In this document: in pieces, positions 1 through 10,122 of the stretch | Position numbering within the stretch: the first letter of the stretch is position 1 | Layout: every line of letters starts with the position of its first letter | Notes under the pieces: generated by a model | What the model was told of the DNA's origin: nothing | Seen by the model: only the letters and a program-made list of their open reading frames with translations | Database searches by the model: none | Program-made: the position numbers and the translations under genes | From: Vicia villosa | Taxonomy: Eukaryota > Streptophyta > Magnoliopsida > Fabales > Fabaceae | Length of the DNA: 64,000 nucleotides | Direction of reading: 5' to 3' | Assembly: GCF_029867415.1 (NCBI RefSeq) | Contig: NW_026705297.1 | Location: forward strand, 496,001-560,000

Positions 1-1082
1 CCGTACCACTGACGATAACATATACCAACGTTCCACTGAAGGTATGAAGAGATGCCCCTTCGTATCACTGACGGTGAAGAGCAATCAATAATACTTTTTC
101 AAAGATTTGAGGATGCCAACACAAATGCATAATCTCAATATTCATCGTCCAACAACCAAAATTCAATCCATGACCAAATGGAAAGAAGCTGCTAAAAAGA
201 CTGGACTAAGTGAGGGAGAAACTCACTAGTCTTCTGTTCGTAGACATCTGAACAGAATAACTGAAACATATTATCCACCTAGAAACAAATTCAGTGGGGA
301 TTTTCAAGGAAAGTGATCTTTTTCTGCTTAAGACACTCTAAATGAAAGAGCAATCTGTTTGACAGTAAACCTCATGATGGGAAATGTGAATGTATGACTG
401 TTTTTGATGCATGTTAATGATGCATATGCTGCCAAAACTTAGCACAAGAATTAACTCAAGAGATGGAGTACGAAAATAACATAATCAAGCATGTCTCAAG
501 CTGAACACCAGAGCAGAAACTGCTATAACAATCTTTTGATGGCTTCAGAATAAATGCTACCCAACACTAGAGGAACATCGGAGCTGAGAGAACACAGCAG
601 CTGAGTTCTACACCATATTCGAACCAGGCCAAAGGTGCATTGAGTGGAACACATTCTTCTTCTTTTGCATATGAATATATCAACATTTTCATTCCTTGTA
701 ATGCACTCATGAATCAAAGTAAAACTTCCTTTTATATATTTCAAAAAAGGATTTTGTTGAGATCAATTTTCTTTTTGTTTCAAAAATTACTATCACCAGT
801 AAATGACGTTTTGAGAGATACGAAAGAAATAAGATTGCCAATAAAAGGTAAAGGCTCAAACTTTTTTAATAGAATGGTAGCCTGCAAAAGGCAAGACCCC
901 ATGGATTATTACAAAATTTGGAAAGTGGTAATTTTGTGGAAAAGGTACATTGAAATGTAATGACCCCGTCCTCTCTCTCAACTTGGAATTCCTGAGCAAA
1001 GGCTTCCGTTGAAATGTGTTGAACTTCTTCATGATAAAAGATGAGTGCTGATGATCAAGTCTTGTCTGATGTAGTTACTTGC
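1..1082 (-). repeat. Ogre 3' untranslated spacer
   Basis: Non-coding spacer between the integrase end and the off-window 3' LTR. The first bases are the edge of the GTACCACTGACGAT tandem array that is fully visible at 27,676-28,300. The block aligns colinearly with 28,219-29,300 (offset about 28,219) with roughly 20 differences noticed by eye. The small ORFs at 523-744 and 640-960 recur in the second copy at 28,741-28,962 and 28,858-29,178. They overlap on opposite strands and match no protein I know, so I treat them as spacer. Confidence 0.8.
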
Positions 1083-1260
1083 CATTAATCCCTAACTTTT
1101 GCCTGGACCGCCCTTTCGGGTTTTCAGTCCACCGGGTATTTTATTCTGTTTATGTCTTTAATTTTTGCCTGGACCGCCCTTTCGGGTTTTCGATCCACCG
1201 AGACGCTCTTTTTTGCCTTAGCCGCCCTTTCGGGTTTTCAACTTAGCAAGCTGTTCTTTT
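1083..1260 (-). repeat. Short tandem repeat TGGACCGCCCTTTCGGG in the Ogre 3' spacer
   Basis: Three copies of a GC-rich unit with core CCGCCCTTTCGGGTTTTC lie at about 1,097, 1,163 and 1,212, directly downstream (minus strand) of the integrase stop. The core holds CCGCCCTTTCGGG, which can pair with itself as a small stem. One copy survives at about 29,320-29,345 in the second Ogre. Variable tandem repeats between integrase and 3' LTR are usual in Ogre elements. Confidence 0.7.
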
Positions 1261-1267
1261 ATTATTT

Positions 1268-3868
1268 TTAGGCGAAGTATTTCTTGACTACATCAGCATT
1301 CACGGGACGTGGGAGCTCTTCTCCATCCATAGTTGCAAGAATTAATGCACCGCCAGAGAAGGCTTTCTTAACAACATATGGTCCTTCAAAATTAGGAGTC
1401 CATTTGCCCCTTGAATCGGAGGTAAAAGACAAGATCCTTTTGAGCACGAGGTCGCCTTCTCTGAATACACGAGGTCGAACCTTCTTATCAAAAGCTTTCT
1501 TCATTCTTTTCTGGTACAAATGACCATGGCATAAAGCCATCATTCTCTTTTCTTCTATCAAATTCAATTGATCAAACCTACTCTGACACCACTCAGCCTG
1601 AGATAACTTGGTTTCCATTAAAACTCTCAGTGATGGAATCGCAACCTCAATGGGGAGCACTGCTTCCATACCGTAAACCAAAGAAAAGGGGGTTGCCCCG
1701 GTTGAAGTACGAACAGATGTACGGTACCCATGCAAAGCAAATGGGAGCATCTCATGCCAGTCCTTATACGTGACAACCATCTTTTGCACAATCTTCTTAA
1801 TATTCTTATTTGCTGCTTCAACAGCTCCATTCATCTTTGGCCTATAAGGCGAAGAGTTGTGGTGTTCAATCTTGAAACTTTCACACAGTTCTCTCATCAT
1901 GCTGTTGTTCAGATTCGATCCATTATCAGTAATGATCTTGCTTGGTACACCATATCTGCAGATGATGTTGTTCTTGATAAATCTAACCACGACTTGTTTT
2001 GTCACATTAGCATATGATGCAGCTTCCACCCACTTGGTAAAATAATCGATTGCTACCAGGATAAATCGATGTCCATTCGAAGCCTTGGGTTCAATCATAC
2101 CAATCATATCGATACCCCACATAGAGAAAGGCCATGGAGAGGAAATAACATTGAGAAGTGCCGGAGGTACATGAATCTTGTCAGCATACACCTGACACTT
2201 GTGACACTTCTTTACAAACTTGTAGCAATCAGATTCCATTGTCAGCCAATAGTAACCTGCTCTAAGCATCTTTTTAGCCATCGAATGTCCATTGGAATGA
2301 GTACCAAAAGATCCTTCATGGATTTCATGCATCAGCATGTCTGCTTCGTGTCTATCCACGCATCTGAGCAAAACCATGTCATAATTCCTTTTATACAAAA
2401 CATCAGCATTGATGAAGAAACTGCCAGCCAATCTCCTCAAAGTTTTCTTATCCTTATTTGATGCCCCAGGTGGGTATTCTTGAGTCTGAAGGAAGTGCTT
2501 AATATCAAAATACCAAGGCTTTTCATCTGTTGATTCCTCAACGGCAAATACATGAGCAGGTCTATCAAGACGCCTGATTGTAATCTGAGGTTCCTTATTA
2601 TGGAAGTTCACTTTGTACAAGGAGGGCAATGTGGCTAAAGCATCAGCCATCTGATTCTCATCTCGAGGGATGTGGTGGAATTCAACTTTGTTAAAGAACG
2701 TCAACAGCCTTCTGGCGTAATCTTTGTAAGGGATCAAGCCAGGATGACGAGTTTCCCATTCTCCTTTAATCTGATTAATCACAAGCGCAGAATCTCCATA
2801 AACATCAAGAATCTTAATTCTCAGATTAATGGCCTCTTCAAGTCCCATGATGCAAGCTTCATACTCAGCAATATTATTTGTACAATCAAAACATATCCTT
2901 GCAGTGAAAGGTATATGTGATCCTTGCGGAGTGACAATAATGGCGCCAATCCCATGGCCATGAACGTTAGAAGCTCCATCAAAAATTAAACCCCACTTGG
3001 ACTCAGGATCTGGTCCTTCTTCTGGCAATGGTTCATCCCAATCTTGAGATCTCAAATACATTATATCTTCATCTGGGAAGTCCATTCTGATAGATTGATG
3101 ATCATCAATTGGCTGGTGAGCGAGATGCTCTGCCAACACACTTCCTTTCACAGCTTTTTGAGCTCGGTATTCAATATCATATTCAGATAACAACATTTGC
3201 CAGCGAGCAATCCTTCCGCTTAATGCAGGTTTCTCAAATACATACTTAATTGGATCCATTTTGGAAATCAATAGGGTGGTGTGGTTCAACATATACTGTC
3301 TTAGTCGGCGAGCAGCCCAATCCAAAGCACAACAAGTTTTCTCAAGCAGCGAGTATCTTGTTTCGCACTCGGTAAACTTTTTGCTAAGGTAGTATATTGC
3401 ATACTCTTTTCGACCAGACTCGTCATGCTGACCCAACACACATCCCATTGAATTTTCAAGTACCGTGAGATACATAATCAAAGGTCTTCCCTCAACTGGA
3501 GGGAGCAAAATGGGAGGTTCAAGCAAATATTCTTTGATGTTGTCAAAAGCTTTCTGACAATCTTCATTCCCCACACATCCCTGATTTTTCTTTAACAACT
3601 TGAAGATTGGCTCACAGGTAGCAGTCATATTGGAAATGAACCTGGAGATATAATTCAAACGTCCGAGGAAACCTCTCACTTGTTTCTTAGTCTTTGGTGC
3701 TGGCATTTCCTGAATTGCTTTGACTTTATCAGGATCTACTTCAATTCCTCTCTGACTGACAATGAAACCCAATAATTTTCCAGAACGGACTCCAAAAGTG
3801 CATTTGTTTGGATTTAAGCGGAGACGATACTTTCTCAAACGCTGAAACAATTTTAAAATATCCTCCAT
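1268..3868 (-). CDS. Ogre pol: RT thumb, RNase H, second RNase H and integrase
   Basis: An 866-residue open segment. Residues about 1-110 are the end of the reverse transcriptase (NPNKCTFGV, GFLGRLNYISRF). Residues about 130-250 are the Ty3/gypsy RNase H (YYLSKKFTECETRYSLLEK). A second RNase H follows at about 285-410 (LIFDGASNVHGHGIGAI, NIAEYEACIMGLEEA, ADALATL), as expected for Tat/Ogre. Integrase starts with a zinc-binding HHCC block at about 525-570 (H..H then CHKCQ). The DDE core has D in WGIDMIG, D in ITDNGSN and E in GAVEAANK. The end resembles the usual gypsy integrase tail. It continues the RT segment in the same frame after a single stop at about 3,869-3,871. All catalytic motifs seem present, so this part is young or was recently constrained. 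It acts on retrotransposon RNA/DNA, not in host metabolism. Confidence 0.92.
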   Translation of the reverse strand: MEDILKLFQRLRKYRLRLNPNKCTFGVRSGKLLGFIVSQRGIEVDPDKVKAIQEMPAPKTKKQVRGFLGRLNYISRFISNMTATCEPIFKLLKKNQGCVGNEDCQKAFDNIKEYLLEPPILLPPVEGRPLIMYLTVLENSMGCVLGQHDESGRKEYAIYYLSKKFTECETRYSLLEKTCCALDWAARRLRQYMLNHTTLLISKMDPIKYVFEKPALSGRIARWQMLLSEYDIEYRAQKAVKGSVLAEHLAHQPIDDHQSIRMDFPDEDIMYLRSQDWDEPLPEEGPDPESKWGLIFDGASNVHGHGIGAIIVTPQGSHIPFTARICFDCTNNIAEYEACIMGLEEAINLRIKILDVYGDSALVINQIKGEWETRHPGLIPYKDYARRLLTFFNKVEFHHIPRDENQMADALATLPSLYKVNFHNKEPQITIRRLDRPAHVFAVEESTDEKPWYFDIKHFLQTQEYPPGASNKDKKTLRRLAGSFFINADVLYKRNYDMVLLRCVDRHEADMLMHEIHEGSFGTHSNGHSMAKKMLRAGYYWLTMESDCYKFVKKCHKCQVYADKIHVPPALLNVISSPWPFSMWGIDMIGMIEPKASNGHRFILVAIDYFTKWVEAASYANVTKQVVVRFIKNNIICRYGVPSKIITDNGSNLNNSMMRELCESFKIEHHNSSPYRPKMNGAVEAANKNIKKIVQKMVVTYKDWHEMLPFALHGYRTSVRTSTGATPFSLVYGMEAVLPIEVAIPSLRVLMETKLSQAEWCQSRFDQLNLIEEKRMMALCHGHLYQKRMKKAFDKKVRPRVFREGDLVLKRILSFTSDSRGKWTPNFEGPYVVKKAFSGGALILATMDGEELPRPVNADVVKKYFA

Positions 3869-3871
3869 GTG

Positions 3872-4462
3872 CCCCTCCTCTGACTAGGACTTGGCAATCA
3901 TGTCATCCACATAAACCTCAATTTCTTTGTGCATCATATCATGGAAAAGAGTGGTCATGGCCCTCTGATACGTCGCGCCAGCATTCTTCAACCCAAAAGG
4001 CATCACTTTGTAACAGAATGTCCCCCATGGCGTAATAAAGGTTGTCTTTTCCATGTCTTCAGGTGCCATCTTAATCTGGTTGTATCCTGAAAAACCATCC
4101 ATGAAGGAGAAAACCTCAAACTTTGTCGTGCTATCTACCAACATGTCAATGTGAGGTAGAGGAAAATCATCTTTTGGACTGGCTTTATTCAAATCTCTAT
4201 AATCAACACACATACGAACTTTTCCGTCTTTCTTCGGAACAGGTACTATATTGGCAATCCATTGAGGATATACAGAAGTGACAAGGAAACCTGCGTCTAT
4301 CTGCTTCAAGACCTCATTCTTAATCTTTTTCGCCATATCAGGATGACTTCTTCTTAGCTTTTGCTTGACAGGAGGGCATTCAGGTTTCAACGGCAAACGA
4401 TGCTCCACAATATGTGTCCAACCCAGGCATGTCTTGGTAGGACCATGCAAAAATGTCAACAT
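3872..4462 (-). pseudogene. Ogre reverse transcriptase core
   Basis: About 190 residues of the RT palm and fingers: IKNEVLKQIDAGFL, VPVPKKDGKVRMCVDYRDLN, FMDGFSGYNQIKM, MPFGLKNAGATYQRAM, and the catalytic YVDDMIAKS box with its two aspartates near the end. A TAG stop at about 3,869-3,871 directly after the YVDD box interrupts the frame, which then continues unchanged into RT thumb and RNase H. Upstream, the frame breaks near 4,410, where the preceding segment (GLDT) is shifted relative to this one (HIVEHRLPLK). One substitution and one small indel are therefore enough to explain the damage. Confidence 0.9.
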
Positions 4463-4728
4463 ACTCTTTAAGAAGCTCTACCATCCTCTTCTTAACATCT
4501 TGACCAAGCAGTGCCCCAATCTTGACTTCCTTTTTATCTTCTTCAGAACCCAAGTTGATGACTTCTAACGGCTCTTTATATGGCTGAATGGTGTCTTCCT
4601 CGTGCTCAAGCAGTCGGGAAATCTCATCAGGAATACATTCATCACTCTCTTCTTCCGCCTCATACACAGGACACTCGAAGTTAGGAGAGGGTGCAGGGTC
4701 ATTACTTTCAACGGTTTTATTGATTAAT
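4408..4728 (-). pseudogene. Ogre pol segment upstream of RT (second exon start)
   Basis: An acidic linker (EAEEESDECIPDEISRLLEHEED) leads into the conserved gypsy pre-RT motif (KKRMVELLKEYVDIFAWSYQDMPGLD). That motif normally runs straight into IVEHRLPL, but here the frame changes near 4,410, a 1-2 base indel. The upstream limit is set at a TTGTGCAG sequence that fits a splice acceptor and is preceded by a pyrimidine-rich stretch (4,740-4,760, minus strand). Open reading continues a few codons into the putative intron, so the exact boundary is inferred. Confidence 0.75.
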
Positions 4729-4995
4729 CTGCACAAGTGATTATTATTTCAAGAAAAAGGAAAGATATATGCAAACATGTAATCGTGCAGATTATGGCAA
4801 ATGAAAACAATTTTTAAGGTTTTTTGTGTTACCACTTTCCAGAAAAAGCAAAAAGATAAAAAGCATGTATATGCAGAAACAAAATGACTTTTATTGATGA
4901 TTTTAATGTTTAAAACAAAAAGAAAAAAGCCCCAACAACTTCACTTTCATCTTGGGCAGAATGAAAGGATTTTGAAAAACATAAAAGCAAATTAC
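4729..4995 (-). other. Candidate Ogre intron between protease and RT
   Basis: On the minus strand the protease-side ORF ends at AAAGTAATTT, a good 5' splice site overlapping its stop codon. The RT-side ORF begins after a pyrimidine-rich run ending TTGTGCAG. The 267-bp AT-rich block between has stops in the pol frame. An intron at this position is established for Ogre (reported as partially spliced in pea). Using exactly these sites the reading phase does not join cleanly (exon 1 ends after one base of a codon, exon 2 needs two), so either another site is used or one exon carries an indel. Confidence 0.5.
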
Positions 4996-5563
4996 TTTGA
5001 AGCATGAGTACACTCAGGAATGTAAATGGTGATCCAATTCTTAATCATCTTTCCATGGGTCACAAAGTTTGGCACTTCTGGCTCTGATTCATCTTCAACA
5101 ATAGCGTCCACCTCTGGAAGAGTCGGATGTAGAAACCCAGCACTATGGAACATTTCCTGATAAGGACGAAAAGAAGATTCCGGCTTCATCACAGACTTAT
5201 CTGAGGCAGAAAATCCCAGACCAGCCCTATTCTTGTTCTCTTGCAGACTCACCACTTGTCCCCAGACTCCTGAATGTCCATTCTGAACCACCAGTTGAGC
5301 ATCTTTGAAGGAGGCAATGGAAGCTTCATCCTTTTTGAATTCATCATTAACAGACAGGGCTTGGAATGCAGTTCCAATGACCACTTCATCAGCTTCTATG
5401 GTACGGAACGAAGAGAGATGACTAATCAGTAAAGCTTGTTCTCCATTCACAACAACCATCTTTCCATCTTTCACAAATTTCAACTTTTGGTGAAGAGTCG
5501 AAGTAACTGCCCCAGCTTCATGGATCCATGGGCGTCCCAATAAGCAACTGTATGCAGGGAAGA
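4992..5563 (-). pseudogene. Ogre protease C-terminal part and linker to RT
   Basis: The frame opens with the protease-end motif CLLGRPWIHEAGAVTSTL, typical of gypsy proteases, and continues through a poorly conserved linker to a stop at 4,992 inside the candidate intron donor. Its natural N-terminal continuation is the segment ending at 8,646; the two are separated by a solo LTR. The flanking sequences overlap as AAGATGT on each side, which marks the target site. Without the insertion protease and linker would be continuous. Confidence 0.85.
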
Positions 5564-8500
5564 TGTTTCATACCCCGAAATTTGCCTCATTCATTTCATC
5601 TACAAAGATTCAAAGGACTAGGGTTCCACCCAAACAATACTCCTAGCCAAGAGCCTCCTGAGGCTAGGGTTTGAGATTCTCTTAGGGGAATCAACAAGAT
5701 AGGGTTCTTAATCAAGGGTATATGGTTCATAGTGATCTAATGCAATTCCATGGCAAAATTCAAGGCCCAACTCCAAAGGTTACCTGCTCAAGCAATCCTA
5801 AGATCTACAATCAACTGATCCTAAACCCAAAGGTCAACTACAATCAAAGCATGATTCAAACCTATGATCATTGGTCAAACATCAAGTATAGAGGTGCATA
5901 TCCATCATTTGATCAAAGATTGATCATGATTCCACTAATAGAAACTCAGAGATGAACAAATACAAAAAAGTTCAAATTAGGGTTTCTTAGGAGAAAGTCA
6001 ACCCAACTTTGACTGGGCATAACTTTCACATGGAACATCAAAAATTCCCCACTCAAAGCCTATTTTAAAGGAAATTGGATTCCCTACAACTTTGTCTCTC
6101 ACAAGCCAGGGCTAGAAATGCTTCATTTGAGAGGTATGATGCAAAAAATTACAGGTCATTTTCAAGCATCCCTCAAAAGCAGTTTTTTGTCAAAGGAGAT
6201 ATGATCAAGATAAAAGCTCCAAATGGAAAATATGTTCCAAAGTGGCTTGTAGAGGACATTTTGAGGTTTCCAAAAAGTACTAGAACTCCCTCATAGCTTA
6301 AAAATTGAGTGAGATATGCTTGATCAAAGTTGGGTGATTTTGGAGGACCAAATGTGAAATAAGAAGGCTCAAATTGAGAAACTTTGCAAATGGGCCCATG
6401 GTTTTATGATACAAACTTGGTCCACAAGTCATTAGCATGCCCAAAACAAAATGCCACGAAATTTAACCTATTATTTGATTTAATATAATTTTTTATTTCA
6501 TTTTTATGATTTAATTAAGTAAAAAAATCAAATATTATGTTAAAATATTCACATAGGCTAATTCCAATCAACATTAATGGCAAAATATATTACAATTTTC
6601 GTGCATAATCAAATGGGAAAAGATTGATACAAAATTTTGGCCAAAATAGAAGGTTTTGAATCAAAAATAAAATCAAATTCTCAAAATTGCAAGATTGGAT
6701 TCAGGTGAAGTTTTGGACAAATCTTTAACCTAATTCTATTCTTCTATAAGTATACAACACCAAGCAACAGAATAGGGGTTGACAATTCGGATTAGAGGCA
6801 AGAACTCAAGAGTCAAAAATTCGCAAGAAAACTCAAAATCGGTTTGAGAGATTCAGAAGGTTTCAAGGAGATTCAAAGGTTCCAAAAGCTTCCTCAGGTG
6901 ATTTGGAACGTGTCTGGATCGCTGCTCTGCAACAACACCCCCAGATAACCCTCCAATTAATCGAGGTATGTAACTTTAAAACCATGGTCAATTAGCATAA
7001 TTCATGCGCTATTATTACCAATTGATTGCATATTCTGATCAAGCATGATGCTCTGAATGTTTCTGGGTGGTTAGGTTTGAGTTTTAGGGCATAAAACGTA
7101 TTCGGCCATTGGAGGCCGAATTAGGGTTCTTAAGTTCAAATTAGGGATTTCTTGTAGAAGTAAAATTAGATCAAGATAAGTGTGTAGTTGAGTTCGTATA
7201 GGCTGGACGAAACTTTCTGCATAGGTGCGAAACATTTATGAGTGTATACATGCTATTCGTTATTTCTCAGGTTTGTATGCTACGAAAAAAGCCATAGCTA
7301 AATCATAGCTAATTTCATAAGATTTTTGCAGACGTGTTGGGGAAGATGATGAGTTGTCATCATCTGGTTTGCTGGTTTAAAATTTCGCGCGTGTTTTCCC
7401 TAATGGCTTTTTGTTTTGTATATAATATTTGGGAAGCGTATGTTAAACAACAAGGCAATTCAGTTGGGGTGGTTAAGAAGCGTGTCTTTGAGGGGGAGGT
7501 CATGGGTTCGAGCCTCCCCTCCAACTATATTTTTGAAACGTTTAGTTCTTTGATCCTATGCGCTGCCAGCTAGATAGACCACCATAGCCCCTCAGATCTG
7601 AGCCATAGAACCACCACTAAGCCCAATCCAACGTACCCAGATTTATTCCCTATATCATACACCCTCAGCCAGGCCACACTGAATCTAAACCCTAATAATA
7701 ATAATAATTTTAATTAATATATTTGTTTTAATCAAATCCTTTTAATATATTTATTAATATAATAATGATTATTTTTTATAAATAAAATTAATATACAATG
7801 TTTATATTAAATTATAATTTGTTGTTCGTTCCGATTAAACCGATTAATCGCTATGGTCAACAATAATTTTAATTAAAATGCTATTTAATTAAAATGTAGC
7901 TCAATGATATTTGGTTAAATGGTTGCAACTATCTTATTAGTTGTGATGATTAACTTTTCTTTTTCTAACTTTAATTCGATATTCTTTTTAATCGAATCAA
8001 TCGATTGCGAGGGGTAACGATACAAATCAATTCATAAAAATTATTAAAAAATATCCTAATTCATTATTAGTAATAATCAAATTAATTGATTAGAATTGGT
8101 AATGGTGCAAATTTCAAATCTTTTAACTATGGCGATCGAATCTATTGATCGTTGCGGTTAATAGTGCAAAATTAAATCAGGGTTGTACGCCCATTCCTAA
8201 AACACTTTTCAAAACCACGGATATCAAACTACGGATTATCATAACTACGATAGGCTACTCAAAAGCCTCTAAAAACCATATCAAATCAAACTTCAAACTC
8301 TAAGGGCGTACAACCCTTGCCCGAACTACGTTGACTCTGATTCTCCCTAAGGAGATACGTAGGCACTTGGCAACAAGGCGAGTCCCCCTCCTCCAAATCT
8401 TAATCATGTCTATAATTAAGCCTTTAACCCTATTAGCTATTTGTTGCCTTTCTCTATGTTTTTTTGCCATAACTTTCATATTTGCAATGTTAACCTTTAG

Positions 8501-8645
8501 GAAAGGGTTTTGGGTGCCTAACACCTTCCCTTAGCCCGAATATAGTATCTTACCCTAGATCTCTTAACCATTAAAGGTTTCCTATTCGCCTTGGTAGAGT
8601 AGGTGGCGACTCTATAAGTTATAAATTTTTAGGCAGGTTGCTACA
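5564..8645 (+). mobile_element. Solo LTR (about 3.1 kb) of an Ogre/Tat-type element inside the Ogre protease
   Basis: The insert starts TGTTTCATACCCCGAAATTTG and ends GCAGGTTGCTACA, with TG...CA termini. It has no internal retrotransposon domains, only AT-rich LTR-like sequence, so it is read as a solo LTR left by LTR-LTR recombination. The start (CATACCCC) and end (GCTACA) resemble the host Ogre LTR (TGTCATACCCC ... CCGCTACA), and GGCGACTCTATAAG near the end recalls Tat-type LTR ends, but overall it is a different subfamily. The plus orientation is opposite to the host element. The 7-bp sequence AAGATGT is present at both junctions, so a 5-bp target duplication can be placed in several registers. 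Small ORFs inside (6,075-6,296; 7,334-7,573; 8,331-8,534) match nothing known. Confidence 0.75.
7467..7530 (+). other. tRNA-like Pol III box region in the solo LTR
   Basis: GGTGGTTAAGAAGCGTG followed about 30 bases later by GGGTTCGAGCC, close to the Pol III B-box consensus GGTTCGANNCC, with complementary GGGGGAGG and CCTCCCC arms around it. This looks like the T-arm and part of the D-arm of a tRNA-derived sequence. The acceptor and anticodon stems cannot be completed, so it is not called a tRNA gene. Confidence 0.3.
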
Positions 8646-9018
8646 AGATGTCCATCACTTGAAAAGTAATCTTGAAGACAAATGGTCCAATACCAATAGG
8701 CAAATCAACCTCTCCAACCACTGATTTCTTCGATCCATCAAAAGCCTTGACAATCACATTACTAAATCTCATTGGTGTGCCACCATAAGACAGCTTAGCA
8801 AGAGTGGATTTCGGCATGACATTCAGCGATGAACCAGTATCGATCAACACATTGGACATTGAGTCCTCTTTGCAACTGACAGAGATGTGCAAAGCCAAAT
8901 TATGATTTCTCCCTTCCTCAGGCAAATCTTCATCACTGAAGCTCAGATTGTTACACGCAGTGATATTACTCACAATCCCATTAAACTGATCCAGCGTCAC
9001 ATCATGATCCACAAAGGC
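8646..9018 (-). pseudogene. Ogre aspartic protease, N-terminal part
   Basis: Contains the retroviral-type aspartic protease active site LIDTGSSLNVMP (D-T-G-S) at about residue 60, followed by VKAFDGS and GEVDLPI typical of gypsy proteases. It acts by cleaving the Gag-Pol polyprotein. The reading frame is that of the gag segment upstream but is cut off from it by one TAA at 9,019. At its other end it runs into the solo LTR after VMDI. The missing C-terminal part lies at 4,992-5,563. Confidence 0.88.
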
Positions 9019-10122
9019 TTAATCAAGTATTTTCATCAAAGAATCCCTATGAGCAGGAGAACTCGTCAGCAGCTCCATTATAGAGATCTTGTATGGAGTG
9101 CGATGCAACTGATCCACAATCTTATAATCACTCATCTTGATAAGCTTCAAAATCTCATCCATCTCCTTTCCTGAAGATGATCCAGCATTCTCTTTTGTCG
9201 CATCATTCGTATTTACTGGCACTTGAGTAGGATTCCTCTGGACATCCACAACTGTTTGGGGTTGAGTAAAAACTCGTCCGCTTCTAGTCACTCTACTAAC
9301 ATCTGCTATATTCTCAACAGAAGACAGAGGCTTAATCTCAACTTCTTTTCTAGCTTCCAACATGGTGGCATTGTATCTGTAGGGTACAGCTTTGTCAGAA
9401 CTATAAGGTACAGATCCAGGCAAACATATCACAAGAGGTTCTACAGCAGCTTTGCCATAATAACCAATCTCTACACATTCCGGGATTTCAAAGCATGGTT
9501 CAATCACATTGACATCATTTTCATCTCTATCCCTCAGAATCTCGATGAGCCTTTGATCTATCATCTCTTGTAAATCTCTTCTCACAATATAACACCCTCG
9601 AGGATTAACTGAACAAATCCTACAAGCAGCATGATTATGCTCATAATGACTGTATTCACACAGAGTGGCATGCATCTCTACCAATGATCCTCTGATGTGT
9701 TCCACACGATAAATCTTATACTTCCCAGGGCACCCATGCACCATATTCACAGCAGACGTTTCATGAGTTGGCAACGGATTGTTCTGCACCTTTGGGCCAA
9801 TATCACGGAAGGAAAGCATACCCGAACGGACCAATCTCTGAACTTCATTCTTCAGGTACCAATAGTGTTCCAAATCATGCCCAGGAGCATTATGATGAAA
9901 AGCACAAGTGGCATCAGCTTTGTACCACCAAGGGAGTTTCTCTGGAACAGGAGGTGGTGACCTTGGTTGAACCAACTTCTTATGAATTAGAGCAGGATAC
10001 AGTTCAGTGTACGTCATAGGGATAGGATCAATATTAACTCGAGGATACGGATTCCGCCTTGCTGGTTGTTGATTAACAGGAGCTACATGCATTGAATTCA
10101 CAACAGGAGTTACTGACGCCAC
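9019..10122 (-). pseudogene. Ogre gag C-terminal region / gag-protease linker
   Basis: About 367 residues in the same frame as gag, separated from it by one in-frame TAA at 10,123 and from the protease by one TAA at 9,019. Notable are CAFHHNAPGHDLEHYWYLKNEVQ (given here only as the CxFHxxxxGH-type pattern at about residues 74-85, which resembles a zinc knuckle of gypsy Gag) and a Cys-rich patch near residue 165. The function is presumably nucleic-acid binding and linking Gag to Pol. Two isolated stops in an otherwise clean frame point to point mutations rather than natural boundaries. Confidence 0.8.

Noticed and set aside
523..960. Opposite-strand small ORFs conserved in two places (also 28,741-29,178)
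   Set aside because: Conservation is explained by duplication of the whole Ogre spacer; both strands are open and no codon bias is apparent.
7467..7530. tRNA gene
   Set aside because: Only the T-arm and a possible A-box are seen; acceptor and anticodon stems do not form.
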